From NCBI GenBank assembly GCA_005881825.1, contig VBEO01000146.1:1-45117 (forward strand): 45,117 nucleotides of DNA, read 5' to 3'. Below, in pieces: positions 34,188 through 41,501 of this stretch. The notes below the pieces were generated by a model. That model did not search any database. It saw only the letters and a program-made list of their open reading frames with translations, and had not been told where the DNA came from. The position numbers were made by a program, and so were the translations under genes. This DNA comes from Chloroflexota bacterium (lineage in GTDB: Bacteria; Chloroflexota; Dormibacteria; Dormibacterales; Dormibacteraceae). Each line of letters starts with the position of its first letter. Within the stretch, counting starts at the first letter, position 1.

Positions 34188-36257
34188 ATGCGCGGAACAA
34201 GCGCGTACTGGTCGGCAGCACGTCACACGGAGGTGCGTCTCAAGTTGGAAGTGGATAGCGACGCGTTGATACTGACTCGTCGCCCCTTTGCCGCGAGACT
34301 CCTTCTGTGGCTGTTCATCCTCTTCTGCACCTCGGTGCTGATCGTGGTTCGCACCCAGCCCGCCCTCGCCAGCACGCATGGCAATGCGGCGGCGGTGGGA
34401 GCGAGTCGCCACGACGGACACCCGGTGCACGAGGGCGACAACCACGGCACTGGAGGCGGCGGCGACGGGGGCAGCGGCGGAGACAAGCCGAGCAAGGCCG
34501 ATAAGCCGGCCCATGCTCAGGCTGCGGCGGCGCAACCCGCGGCGCCTGCGAAGCCGGCGACGCAACCCGCGGCGCCTGCTAAGCCGGCGACGCAACCCGC
34601 GGCGCCTGCTAAGCCGGCCGGCCAGCCCAACGGGGCTGGACAAGCCAAGCCGGCAAGCGCGAACACGAGCGGCACCTCCGGGTGCGACGTGCCCGGAAAA
34701 GCTTGCGACCCGTCCAAGAAGGACAGCGACAACGGCGTAGGCAACAACTGCGACCCGGGGTACGGCCGCGGGAACCAGGCCAAGATGGCCAGCGACGATG
34801 CCACGACCTCGAGCTGCGGCACCGCGAGCACTGCTGGGCAGGCGAGCGGCGCGAATGGCAGCTCCGGTTCGGGCGGAGGCGCTGCGGCCTCGACGGGCGC
34901 CACCACGGGCACCGCTGGACAGGCCAGCGGGGCCAACGGGAGCTCGGGTTCCGGCGGAGCCGCTGGGACCTCGACCGGCGCCACCACGGGCACCGCTGGA
35001 CAGGCCAGCGGGGCGAACGGAAGCTCGGGTTCTGGCGGAGCGGCTGGGACCTCGACCGGCGCCACCACAGGCACCGCTGGACAGGCCAGTGGGGCCAACG
35101 GCAGCTCGGGTTCTGGCGGAGCCGGGACCTCTACCGGTAACACCACAGGCACCGCCGGGCAGGCCAGCGGCGCCAACGGCAGCTCAGGCTCTGGCGGGGC
35201 TGCTGGGACCTCGACCGGCAAGACCACGGGCACTGCTGGACAGGCCAGCGGCGCCAACGGCAGCTCGGGTTCCGGCGGAGCCGGGGCCTCGACCGGCAAC
35301 ACCACTGGCACCGCTGGACAGGCCAGCGGGGCCGGCGGCAGCTCGGGTTCCGGCGGAGCCGGGACCTCAACTGGTAACACCACGGCAACCGCTGGGCAGG
35401 CCAGCGGGGCCGGCGGCAGCTCGGGTTCCAGCGGATCTGCTGGGACTTCGACTGGCAACACCACGGCGACCGCCGGGCAGGCCAGCGGGGCTGGCGGCAG
35501 CGCCGGCTCGAAGGCTCCGGCCTCGACCGGCAACACCACTGGCACCGCCGGACAGGTCAGCGGGGCCAACGGCAGCTCGGGTTCCGGCGGAGCCGGGACC
35601 TCCACTGGTAACACCACTGGCACCGCCGGGCAGGCCAGCGGGGCCGGCGGCAGCGCCGGCTCACAGGCTCCGGCCTCGACCGGCAACACCACGGCCACTG
35701 CTGGGCAGGCCAGCGGGGCCGGCGGCAGTGCCGGCTCACAGGCTCCGGCCTCGACCGGCAACACCACGGCCACTGCTGGGCAGGCCAGCGGGGCCGGCGG
35801 CAGCGCCGGCTCACAGGCTCCGGCCTCGACCGGCAACACCACGGCCACTGCTGGGCAGGCCAGCGGGGCCGGCGGCAGCTCAGGCTCCGGCGGGGCTGCT
35901 GGGACCTCAACCGGCAATACAACCGGAACCGCTGGGCAGGCCAGCGGGGCTGGCGGCAGCTCAGGCTCTGGCGGGGCTGCTGGAACCTCAACCGGCAACA
36001 CCACAGGCACCGCTGGACAGGTCAGCGGGGCCAACGGCAGCACTGGCTCCGGACAGGCCGGAGTGGGCGCTGGTGCCGGTGCGGCAGGCAATAGCGGGAC
36101 CGGCGCGGCCGGCGGAGGCGTCTCTGGCGCCACCGGCACCGGCGGAGTTGCTGCTCAGGGCGGCGCCCTGGCGGCGACCGGGCTCCCGATTCTCGGGGCC
36201 ATCGTCGGATTCCTCCTGCTGGTGCTTGGAGGCATCGCCTCACGGAGGCGCCGCTAG
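34188..36257 (+). CDS. Repeat-rich surface protein with LAxTG-type sorting signal
   Basis: A 689-residue protein counted from the ATG at 34188. A signal/anchor helix (RLLLWLFILFCTSVLIVV, ending near ALAS) is preceded by an unusually long leader; GGAGG at 34229-34233 favours the TTG at 34245 as the true start. Then come a Gly/His patch, three AQPAAPAKPAT-like units, and a four-Cys segment with NGVGNNCDPGYGRGNQAK. About 15 Gly/Ser/Thr/Ala-rich repeats follow (residues about 214-620). The end is LAATG (661-665), a hydrophobic helix and RRRR, the layout of a class E sortase signal. It is likely exported and covalently attached to peptidoglycan. No sortase gene is in the window. Confidence 0.85.
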   Translation: MRGTSAYWSAARHTEVRLKLEVDSDALILTRRPFAARLLLWLFILFCTSVLIVVRTQPALASTHGNAAAVGASRHDGHPVHEGDNHGTGGGGDGGSGGDKPSKADKPAHAQAAAAQPAAPAKPATQPAAPAKPATQPAAPAKPAGQPNGAGQAKPASANTSGTSGCDVPGKACDPSKKDSDNGVGNNCDPGYGRGNQAKMASDDATTSSCGTASTAGQASGANGSSGSGGGAAASTGATTGTAGQASGANGSSGSGGAAGTSTGATTGTAGQASGANGSSGSGGAAGTSTGATTGTAGQASGANGSSGSGGAGTSTGNTTGTAGQASGANGSSGSGGAAGTSTGKTTGTAGQASGANGSSGSGGAGASTGNTTGTAGQASGAGGSSGSGGAGTSTGNTTATAGQASGAGGSSGSSGSAGTSTGNTTATAGQASGAGGSAGSKAPASTGNTTGTAGQVSGANGSSGSGGAGTSTGNTTGTAGQASGAGGSAGSQAPASTGNTTATAGQASGAGGSAGSQAPASTGNTTATAGQASGAGGSAGSQAPASTGNTTATAGQASGAGGSSGSGGAAGTSTGNTTGTAGQASGAGGSSGSGGAAGTSTGNTTGTAGQVSGANGSTGSGQAGVGAGAGAAGNSGTGAAGGGVSGATGTGGVAAQGGALAATGLPILGAIVGFLLLVLGGIASRRRR
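34827..36057 (+). repeat. Tandem coding repeat, 15 units plus a partial, 25-27 residues each
   Basis: Units follow the pattern x-TAGQASGAxGSxGS...STGxTT. Three length classes occur: 27 residues (ending AAGTSTGATT), 26 (AGTSTGNTT) and 25 (SAGSQAPASTGNTT). Three adjacent 25-residue units are nearly identical at the DNA level, which indicates recent unit duplication or gene conversion. Confidence 0.9.
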
Positions 36258-36276
36258 TTCAGCACCTCTGTGCATG

Positions 36277-36320
36277 GGGGCGGCTGCTGGAATCTTCCAG
36301 CGGCCGCCCTTTCTTCTTTT
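36277..36320 (+). terminator. Rho-independent terminator of the surface-protein gene
   Basis: GGGCGGCTGCTGGA (36277-36290) pairs with TCCAGCGGCCGCCC (36295-36308) through 14 positions including one wobble, with a 4-base loop, followed by the T-rich run TTTCTTCTTTTT. It starts 20 bases after the stop codon and is the clearest intrinsic terminator in the window. Confidence 0.9.
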
Positions 36321-36371
36321 TCAGCCACTTCATCGTCAAAAGATCGGAGCCTGACGGGCACAGTCCGTAGG

Positions 36372-37094
36372 ATGCCGGCGATGCGCAGTAGTGGTCGGGC
36401 TGACCTCCATCTCCACACCTGCTTCAGCGACGGCTGGCCCACGCCGACGGACGTACTGGAGCATGCGCGCCAATCGACGCGACTCGACGTGATCGCGATC
36501 ACCGACCACGACACCATCCAGGGCGCTCTCAGAGCGGCAGACCTGGCTGCGGGACTGCGCGACGCGCCCGAGGTCATCGTGGGCGAGGAGGTGTCGAGCC
36601 GGGAGGGTCACATCGTCGGTCTCTTCCTGGAGCGCCGGGTGCGGCCCGGGATGTCGGCGGCCGCCACCGTGCACGCGATCCACGAGCAGGGCGGCATCGC
36701 CATCGCCGCTCACCCCTTCTGGCGCACCGCGCGGCAGGTCCAGGGCCGGGGGCGCATCCACGGGCTGGGCTGGCGGGCCGCCGAGCTCGACTTCGACGCG
36801 ATCGAGGTGGAGAACTCGACGCCCGGGTTCTACCTCTTCAACCAGATGGCCCACCGGCTGACCGAGGCCACCGGCCTGGCCGAGGTGGGCAACTCCGACG
36901 CCCACATCCTGGATGCTGTCGGTCGCGCCTACACCTCGTTCAGCGGGCGCACTGCCGCCGACCTCCGGGCGGCGATCCTGGATCGACGGACGGTCGCCCA
37001 TCGCCAGCGCTACCGGCCGCTGGGCCTGGTCCGCTACGCCGCCTGGGGCCTGCGCCACGAGCGTGTGGAGGCGGTCGCCGCAGCCGGTCGCTGA
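36372..37094 (+). CDS. PHP-domain metal-dependent phosphoesterase
   Basis: A 240-residue PHP protein. Metal ligands are visible in order: RADLHLHTCFSDG, AITDHDTIQG, GEEVSSREGHIVGLF, IAAHPFWR and EVGNSDAHI. It resembles the TrpH/RNase AM-like family that hydrolyses 3',5'-bisphosphates or RNA 5' ends, though substrates vary. The ATG at 36372 sits three codons before the first motif and is preferred over the longer frame from 36270, which overlaps the terminator. It is followed by two tRNA genes in the same direction. Confidence 0.88.
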   Translation: MPAMRSSGRADLHLHTCFSDGWPTPTDVLEHARQSTRLDVIAITDHDTIQGALRAADLAAGLRDAPEVIVGEEVSSREGHIVGLFLERRVRPGMSAAATVHAIHEQGGIAIAAHPFWRTARQVQGRGRIHGLGWRAAELDFDAIEVENSTPGFYLFNQMAHRLTEATGLAEVGNSDAHILDAVGRAYTSFSGRTAADLRAAILDRRTVAHRQRYRPLGLVRYAAWGLRHERVEAVAAAGR

Positions 37095-37119
37095 AGGGGG
37101 CAGCCCGGGGGGCGCTGCC

Positions 37120-37125
37120 TATAAT
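37120..37125 (+). promoter_or_regulatory. -10 element of the tRNA promoter
   Basis: A perfect TATAAT lies 12 bases before the tRNA-Arg 5' end, giving a start site just ahead of the tRNA. No convincing -35 hexamer is seen in the G-rich upstream bases. Confidence 0.6.
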
Positions 37126-37136
37126 TCGGTCCCTGC

Positions 37137-37209
37137 GCCCGCTTAGCTCAACGGATAGAGCGCATGGCTTCGGACCATGAGGTTAGGGGTTCGAATCCTC
37201 TAGCGGGCA
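37137..37209 (+). tRNA. tRNA-Arg (anticodon TCG)
   Basis: A 73-base tRNA: acceptor GCCCGCT/AGCGGGC, D arm TAGCTCAACGGATAGAGC, anticodon stem CATGG/CCATG around CTTCGGA with anticodon TCG, and T arm AGGGGTTCGAATCCTCT. CCA is not encoded. It should decode CGA and related CGN codons. Confidence 0.96.
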
Positions 37210-37228
37210 GGTGCGCAAGCACCCGGCC

Positions 37229-37313
37229 GGGCGGCTGGCGGAACTGGTAGACGCGCACGTTTGAGGGGCGTGTGGGGTGACCCATCCGGGTTCGAGTCCC
37301 GGGCCGCCCACCA
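37229..37313 (+). tRNA. tRNA-Leu (anticodon GAG)
   Basis: An 85-base class II tRNA: acceptor GGGCGGC/GCCGCCC with encoded CCA, D arm TGGCGGAACTGGTAGACGCG, anticodon loop TTGAGGG with GAG, a long variable arm, and CCGGGTTCGAGTCCCGG. It decodes CUC/CUU and lies 19 bases after tRNA-Arg, probably on one transcript. Confidence 0.96.
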
Positions 37314-37331
37314 TGCCCCGGCATATTGTTC

Positions 37332-37387
37332 GAGCGCCGGCGCTGGAACCCTTTTGGGTCGCTAAATCTGTTCCAGCGCCGGCGCTC
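37332..37387. repeat. Perfect 18-bp inverted-repeat hairpin (family 2)
   Basis: GAGCGCCGGCGCTGGAAC (37332-37349) is exactly inverted at 37370-37387 around a 20-base spacer. The arms and spacer match the element at 18570-18625 in the opposite orientation. It lies between the tRNA pair and the convergent lipoprotein gene, where it could act as a bidirectional transcript end. Confidence 0.85.
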
Positions 37388-37410
37388 AGCCGCTTACGAG
37401 GTCCGGACGC

Positions 37411-37902
37411 TCAGGCGTTAGGCGTCAGGTCGGGGGTGACCACGAACCACTTCTGGCCCACGTTCTGGCCTGTGGTGTCGCCGGGGCTCTTGTCCTTGGC
37501 GTAGAAGTACACCGGCCAGCCGTTGTAGGTCACCATCGGCTTCCCGTTGGGGTCCGTGATGGTGCCCAGGGTCCCGGTGACACCGGCGCCACCGGTCGGC
37601 TTGGTGGTCGCGTCGGTGAGCTCCAGCGGCGGCCAGACCGAAAGGCAGCCGCCGGTGCAGGTCACCTTGCCGGCTCCCTTGTCCGGCGTGAACCAGTAGA
37701 GGGTCATGCCCTTCTCGGCGTCGACCAGGATCGTCATCGACTTGCCGTCGACGGTCGCCATGGCGGTTTTCACCACCGGCGGCGGGGTCGGCGCAGCCGT
37801 GGGCGTGGAGGCCGCGCCCGTTGAGGACCCAGCCCCACCGCAGGCGGCCGTGGATACCAAACCGATCACTGCCAGCGCGTGCGCGAAGCTCCGCATTCTC
37901 AT
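37411..37902 (-). CDS. Secreted lipoprotein with Yx(FWY)xxD repeats (COG4315)
   Basis: A 163-residue lipoprotein with signal MRMRSFAHALAVIGLVSTAAC, lipobox TAAC, then a Ser/Thr/Pro linker. The mature part holds the two family motifs, TLYWFTPD and PVYFYAKD, with CTGGCLSVWPPL between them, as in COG4315 'secreted repeat' proteins. The family is common in actinobacteria and related phyla; the role is unknown, with links to electron transfer or metal binding suggested. It is divergent from the DUF4395 gene, 68 bases apart, which share a promoter region. Confidence 0.9.
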   Translation of the reverse strand: MRMRSFAHALAVIGLVSTAACGGAGSSTGAASTPTAAPTPPPVVKTAMATVDGKSMTILVDAEKGMTLYWFTPDKGAGKVTCTGGCLSVWPPLELTDATTKPTGGAGVTGTLGTITDPNGKPMVTYNGWPVYFYAKDKSPGDTTGQNVGQKWFVVTPDLTPNA

Positions 37903-37970
37903 GCTCAGGCATACCGGAGCTGGTAACGGGCCACGGAAGAAGCGGCAGCGGCCATGGGTTGGACAGTGAT

Positions 37971-38408
37971 ATGGCGATGGAAACCTTCGACGTGACCGCG
38001 CGCAAGGCGCACCAGTGGACGATGGTAGCGCTGGTGGTGGCCGGCTTCCTGCTGGGGGAGCCTAAAGGCGCCGTGCCGCTGGCGCTGGCCGGGGCCGTAA
38101 TGCTGGCGGGCCGCTTCTGGTGGCCGGCCGACCTGGTTCGCCAGCTCACCTGGCGGGTGCTGGAGCCGGGCGGCATCCTGAGGCGCAGGGAGCGGGTCGA
38201 GGACCACGAGACGCGCCGGGTGGCGCGGATCATCGGCGGCGCCGCCTGGCTGGCGGCCGCCGGACTGCTGCTCCTCGGAGCGACGCTGGCCGCCTGGGCC
38301 ATCGCCCTTTTGATCGCCCTCATGGTGGCCCTCGACGCCGCCTTCGACTTCTGCGCGCTCTGCTTCGTCGCGGGTCGGCTCGACCGCAGGGGATGGACCG
38401 GCTCCTAA
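37971..38408 (+). CDS. DUF4395 membrane protein
   Basis: A 145-residue protein with about four membrane helices and the family's conserved FDFCALCFVAGRL near the C-terminus, which contains two cysteines three apart (CALC). DUF4395 proteins are usually encoded next to a thioredoxin-like protein, as here, and are thought to take part in exported thiol-disulfide exchange. The reading frame overlaps the thioredoxin gene by 16 bases. The ATG at 37971 or at 37977 could be used. Confidence 0.85.
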   Translation: MAMETFDVTARKAHQWTMVALVVAGFLLGEPKGAVPLALAGAVMLAGRFWWPADLVRQLTWRVLEPGGILRRRERVEDHETRRVARIIGGAAWLAAAGLLLLGATLAAWAIALLIALMVALDAAFDFCALCFVAGRLDRRGWTGS

Positions 38409-38776
38409 TCCTGGCCGCCCTCGCCGGTGGCTTCCTGGTCCTGGCGCTAGGCGCTCGCGTGCTGGCCCGCAGCCGCACGCTCCGTGCGCGGGGGCTGACG
38501 CCCTCCGAGGTCTGGCAGGCTCTCGAAGCCCAACCCGATGGACGCCCGGCGGTGATCCTCTTCAAGACGCCCTCCTGCACCGAATGCGCGACTCAGCGCG
38601 CCCTGCTGCAGGACGTGCGGGTGATCGAGGTCGACGCTTCGGTCCGGCCCGAGGTGGCCGGCCGCTTTGGGGTCCTGACCGCCCCGACCACGGTGATCCT
38701 GGCTGCGGACGGGCGGGTACGCGCCGTCAACCACGGCTTTGCCGGGGCCGAACGGCTGGCGGCGCAGCTGGCTTAA
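38393..38776 (+). CDS. Membrane-anchored thioredoxin-like protein
   Basis: A 127-residue protein with one N-terminal helix (LILAALAGGFLVLALGARVL) and a thioredoxin fold. The active site is FKTPSCTECATQ (CxxC), and the cis-Pro is in LTAPTTVILAADG. The catalytic domain may face outside or inside; the DUF4395 partner overlapping upstream suggests that both shuttle electrons across the membrane. The ATG at 38393 is chosen because the helix begins three residues later. Confidence 0.87.
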   Translation: MDRLLILAALAGGFLVLALGARVLARSRTLRARGLTPSEVWQALEAQPDGRPAVILFKTPSCTECATQRALLQDVRVIEVDASVRPEVAGRFGVLTAPTTVILAADGRVRAVNHGFAGAERLAAQLA

Positions 38777-38819
38777 AAGGGGAACAAAACCCGCCCGCAC
38801 GGCGTAAGGTGCGGCGCGG

Positions 38820-39482
38820 TTGCCGGTCGCTGCTCTCGTCGTTCTCATCGCAACCCTGGTTCTCTGCGCGGAGCTCGTGCTCGGCGCCTATGCCTACCTG
38901 CGCATGCGCGCCGCCTACCAGCGCCTACACGAGGAGAGCGGATTCGACTTCCTCACCACCCTGCACACCCGCCGCGAGGGACTGCGGTTGGGCGCCCAGC
39001 TGCTCCTGCAGTGCTACCGGCACGGCTTCCAGGTCGCCGTCGTCCTGCTCGACCTGGACCATTTCAAGCAGATCAATGACAGCTACGGCCATCGGGTAGG
39101 CGACCTGGTCCTGGCCGAGTTCGCGGCTCGGCTCCGGGGCAGCCTGCGGGCCGGCGACTTCGCGGTCCGGCTGGGCGGTGAGGAGTTCTGCGTCTTTCTC
39201 GCCCACGCAGCCGAGGAGCAGGCGCTGGAGGCCTCCTGGCGACTGCTCCGGACGATCCGGGCGCGGCCGGTGCGGACCTCGGGAGGGGTGCTGGAGATCA
39301 CCGCCAGCGCGGGGGTGGCGGCCTGGCGGCGGCGGGAGTCGGTGGAGTCGCTCATCGACCGCGCCGACCAGGCCCTGTACGAGGCCAAGCGCGAGGGCCG
39401 GGACCGCGCGCGTGCGTACTCCCGATTAACCCATAGTCTGGAGAGGTCAAGTCCGGGCGAGCACCGGTCCTTCGCCAGCTAG
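38820..39482 (+). CDS. Membrane-anchored diguanylate cyclase (GGDEF domain)
   Basis: A 220-residue protein: one N-terminal helix (residues 3-25), then a short GGDEF domain with LDLDHFKQINDSYGH, the active loop LGGEEF, and RADQALYEAKREGRDRA. The product inhibition I-site RxxD is present five residues before the loop (RAGDFAVRLGGEEF). It should make cyclic di-GMP from two GTP, and the HD-GYP protein at 3.4 kb would break it down. The start is a TTG at 38820. The gene ends 13 bases before one of the 96-nt repeats. Confidence 0.9.
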   Translation: MPVAALVVLIATLVLCAELVLGAYAYLRMRAAYQRLHEESGFDFLTTLHTRREGLRLGAQLLLQCYRHGFQVAVVLLDLDHFKQINDSYGHRVGDLVLAEFAARLRGSLRAGDFAVRLGGEEFCVFLAHAAEEQALEASWRLLRTIRARPVRTSGGVLEITASAGVAAWRRRESVESLIDRADQALYEAKREGRDRARAYSRLTHSLERSSPGEHRSFAS

Positions 39483-39494
39483 CCGACCGCTGCG

Positions 39495-39590
39495 TGCGTC
39501 AGGGGGCCCGGCTCGTCGTCGTCACGCAGCTCCAGCTGCGCTCCTCCTAGTGCCACCCCTTCCTTCGCATCGGTGCGTCGATCTGCCGAA
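39495..39590. repeat. 96-nt intergenic element, copy A (family 4)
   Basis: About 80 of the 96 bases match the copy at 44385-44480, including TGCGTCAGGGGGCCCGG and TGCCACCCCTTCCTTCGC. The hairpin CGCAGC-N4-GCTGCG keeps its arms while its loop changes, and TGCGT/ACGCA flanks it. Read on the minus strand, both copies also encode closely similar peptides. It lies between the diguanylate cyclase and the sigma factor. No tRNA or transposase is nearby. Confidence 0.85.
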
Positions 39591-39625
39591 GTCCTCGCCG
39601 CCCGCCCAGCCTTAACCTCTGTCGC

Positions 39626-40165
39626 ATGACCGCCGGCGGGCTTAATCCCGTCACTCAGTTCCGCGATCTGTACGAGCGCGAATATGCCGCGGTGTACCGA
39701 TCTGTGCGCGCCATCGTCCTCGACTCCGCCGCCGCCGAGGACCTGACCCAGGAGGCGTTCGTCAAGGCCTATCGGGCTCGCCACGGCTACAAGCCCACCG
39801 CGCCGGTGGGGGCCTGGCTGCACCGGATCGCGGTCAACACGGCGATCTCCTACCTGCGTCGCCAGAAGCTCAGCCGGCTGCTGCCCGTCCGCCTCTATGT
39901 ACCGGCCGCCAACAGCGAGTACGACGAAGCCGACGCCCGCAGCGTGGTCGAGGAAGCGCTGGCCGACCTCAGCCCCAAACTGCGCGCCGTGGTGGCGCTG
40001 CACTACTTCCAGGGCTACACGCGGGACGAGATCGCCGCGACTCTGGGCATCCCCTCCGGAACCGTCGCCTCGCGCCTCGCCAAGGCGGTGGCGACGATGC
40101 GCCGCAAGCTCGGCGACCAGAAATCGGACACCGGGCGTTTGCTGGATGAAGGTGCACTTCGCTGA
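39626..40165 (+). CDS. ECF-type sigma factor
   Basis: A 179-residue sigma-70 family protein. Region 2 spans about residues 12-80 (YEREYAAVYRSVRAIV, AAEDLTQEAFVKAYRA, WLHRIAVNTAISYLRR) and region 4 about 115-165 (LSPKLRAVVALHYFQGYTRDEIAATLGIPSGTV). It should direct RNA polymerase to a regulon in response to an envelope or other signal. The overlapping downstream small membrane protein is the likely regulator. Its promoter must lie in the 143-base gap that also contains the 96-nt repeat. Confidence 0.93.
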   Translation: MTAGGLNPVTQFRDLYEREYAAVYRSVRAIVLDSAAAEDLTQEAFVKAYRARHGYKPTAPVGAWLHRIAVNTAISYLRRQKLSRLLPVRLYVPAANSEYDEADARSVVEEALADLSPKLRAVVALHYFQGYTRDEIAATLGIPSGTVASRLAKAVATMRRKLGDQKSDTGRLLDEGALR

Positions 40166-40412
40166 AGGCGGGTCGTCGAAAGACGAGATCACCCGCGCCC
40201 TGAACATGGAATCGGAAACCTGGAAGCCGCGACGAGGACCGGACTGGGCTGAGCTGATGGCCCGGGCCGAAGGCGTCCGCGTCCAGCGGTTCCTGCTCTC
40301 AGCCGCAGTCCTGGTCGCGGCCGTGGCCGTGGTCGGCATCGCTCTCGTGATGACCGTCGCCCACACGCTGCCACTCGGACTGGAGCCGATCCGAGACCGC
40401 CTGCTTCCTTAA
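40146..40412 (+). CDS. Small membrane protein, putative anti-sigma factor
   Basis: An 88-residue protein overlapping the sigma-factor end by 20 bases. A charged N-terminal region (about 48 residues, with KPRRGPDWAELMARAEGVR) leads to one membrane helix (FLLSAAVLVAAVAVVGIALVM) and a short tail. No zinc-binding HxxxCxxC anti-sigma motif is present, so it is not a classical ZAS protein. Gene order and membrane topology suggest a regulator of the sigma factor, possibly cut by an intramembrane protease such as the PrsW-like protein. That link is inference. Confidence 0.6.
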   Translation: MKVHFAEGGSSKDEITRALNMESETWKPRRGPDWAELMARAEGVRVQRFLLSAAVLVAAVAVVGIALVMTVAHTLPLGLEPIRDRLLP

Positions 40413-40578
40413 ACTGGCGGAACGGCGGGCCATCTCCGCCGAACCTCCGCCGCCCGCCCCGGCCGGGCCACCCTGGAGGCAAAGGGGAAGGACCTCGGAT
40501 GGGCTGTCGACCTGTTTCCGCGCCGCGACGCGGCATCGCCGAGGGGATGACGTCGCCGCGGTTCGACGGAGGCAGGCC
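40413..40578 (+). other. Structured leader region before the DUF1835 gene
   Basis: The 166-base gap has no frame that looks coding. It holds a nested stem: CCTCGG (40493-40498) with CCGAGG (40539-40544), and inside it GCCGCG-a-CGCGGC at 40522-40534. It does not match a riboswitch class I can name. Confidence 0.35.
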
Positions 40579-41487
40579 ATGACCAGGCAGTCCGGCTTCA
40601 AAGAACGCGTGCGCGCGCGCATGTCCGCGACCGGCGAGAGCTACGCGGCCGCCCGGGCCCATCTCGATCGGGGCCGGCCCAGCGTCCTCAACGTGACCAA
40701 CGGCGAGTCGACCTCGATCAGCCTGCGCGATTCGGGAGTGCCGGGCGAGGTGCTCACCTATCCCGGCCCGCTGCAGGAGGCCGATCGCTACGTGCTCTGG
40801 TTCGAGGCCGACCTGTACGACCAGCTGCTGCTGATCGAGGTCCTCTCCAAACTCGAGGCCGAGCCGGCCCGGATCAGCCTGGTCTCGATCGGCGAGTACC
40901 GCGGCAAAGCCCACTTCGGCGGCCTCGGCGAGCTCACTCCCCAGCAGCTGGCGGCGCTGCTGCCTGAAGCCGTGACCTTCAACGTTGAGGACGTGCAGCT
41001 GGCCCAGCAGGCCTGGCGCGCCTACCGGGCGTCCAGGCCGCGCGGCCTGCCGGCCATCGCCCGGGCGTCGTCGCCCGAGCTGCGCTTCCTGGGCGAGGCT
41101 TTCGCCCGCCTGATGCAGGAGTACCCGTCCCGAGTCGACGGCCTCTCGCTCACCGAGCGACGGATCCTGCAAGCCGTCGACGAAGGCGCCCATCGGCCGC
41201 GCGAGATCTTCCTCGCGCTCTGGCAGCGCGAACGCCGGCCCTTCCTGGCCGACCAGCCCACCTTCGAGGTGATCAAGCGCCTCAGCGAAGCCCGGCATCC
41301 TCTGCTGGCGCCGGGGCCTTATCGCGATCGCCTGCGGCTGACGCCGGTCGGGCGTGAGGTCCTGGAGGGCAGCGCCGACCACGTGCGGCTGAACGGCCTC
41401 GACCGCTGGATCGGCGGCGTCCACCTGACGGGCGCCGAGGACTGGCGCTACGACGAGCGCTTGGAGACCGTGACGAAGGGGCCTTAG
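40579..41487 (+). CDS. DUF1835 domain protein with N-terminal GESYAAAR motif
   Basis: A 302-residue protein. Residues 1-31 form a short charged helix with MSATGESYAAARAHL, a motif that I remember at the N-terminus of several unrelated actinobacterial proteins. The DUF1835 domain follows (about 35-160): VLNVTNGESTSISLRDSGVPGE and YVLWFEADLYDQLLLIEVL. The C-terminal half includes LSLTERRILQAVDEGAHRPREIF, a winged-helix-like segment, as in DUF1835/DUF3658 proteins. The function is unknown. It ends 14 bases before hom, and so may be co-transcribed with the threonine genes. Confidence 0.85.
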   Translation: MTRQSGFKERVRARMSATGESYAAARAHLDRGRPSVLNVTNGESTSISLRDSGVPGEVLTYPGPLQEADRYVLWFEADLYDQLLLIEVLSKLEAEPARISLVSIGEYRGKAHFGGLGELTPQQLAALLPEAVTFNVEDVQLAQQAWRAYRASRPRGLPAIARASSPELRFLGEAFARLMQEYPSRVDGLSLTERRILQAVDEGAHRPREIFLALWQRERRPFLADQPTFEVIKRLSEARHPLLAPGPYRDRLRLTPVGREVLEGSADHVRLNGLDRWIGGVHLTGAEDWRYDERLETVTKGP

Positions 41488-41501
41488 CGAGAATACGCGG
41501 C

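Noticed and set aside
34827..36057. Regular repeats that might suggest a CRISPR array
   Set aside because: The units are 75-81 bases with no unique spacers, stay in one reading frame and encode a continuous repeat protein. No cas genes are nearby.
34517..36139. 540-residue Pro/Val-rich frame antisense to the repeat protein
   Set aside because: It mirrors the repeat array of the plus-strand gene. The plus strand has the signal peptide, sorting signal and terminator, so the antisense frame is a product of the repeats and GC bias.
36270..36371. Extended start of the PHP protein at 36270
   Set aside because: The extra codons cover the intrinsic terminator of the upstream gene, and the ATG at 36372 begins right before the first metal motif.
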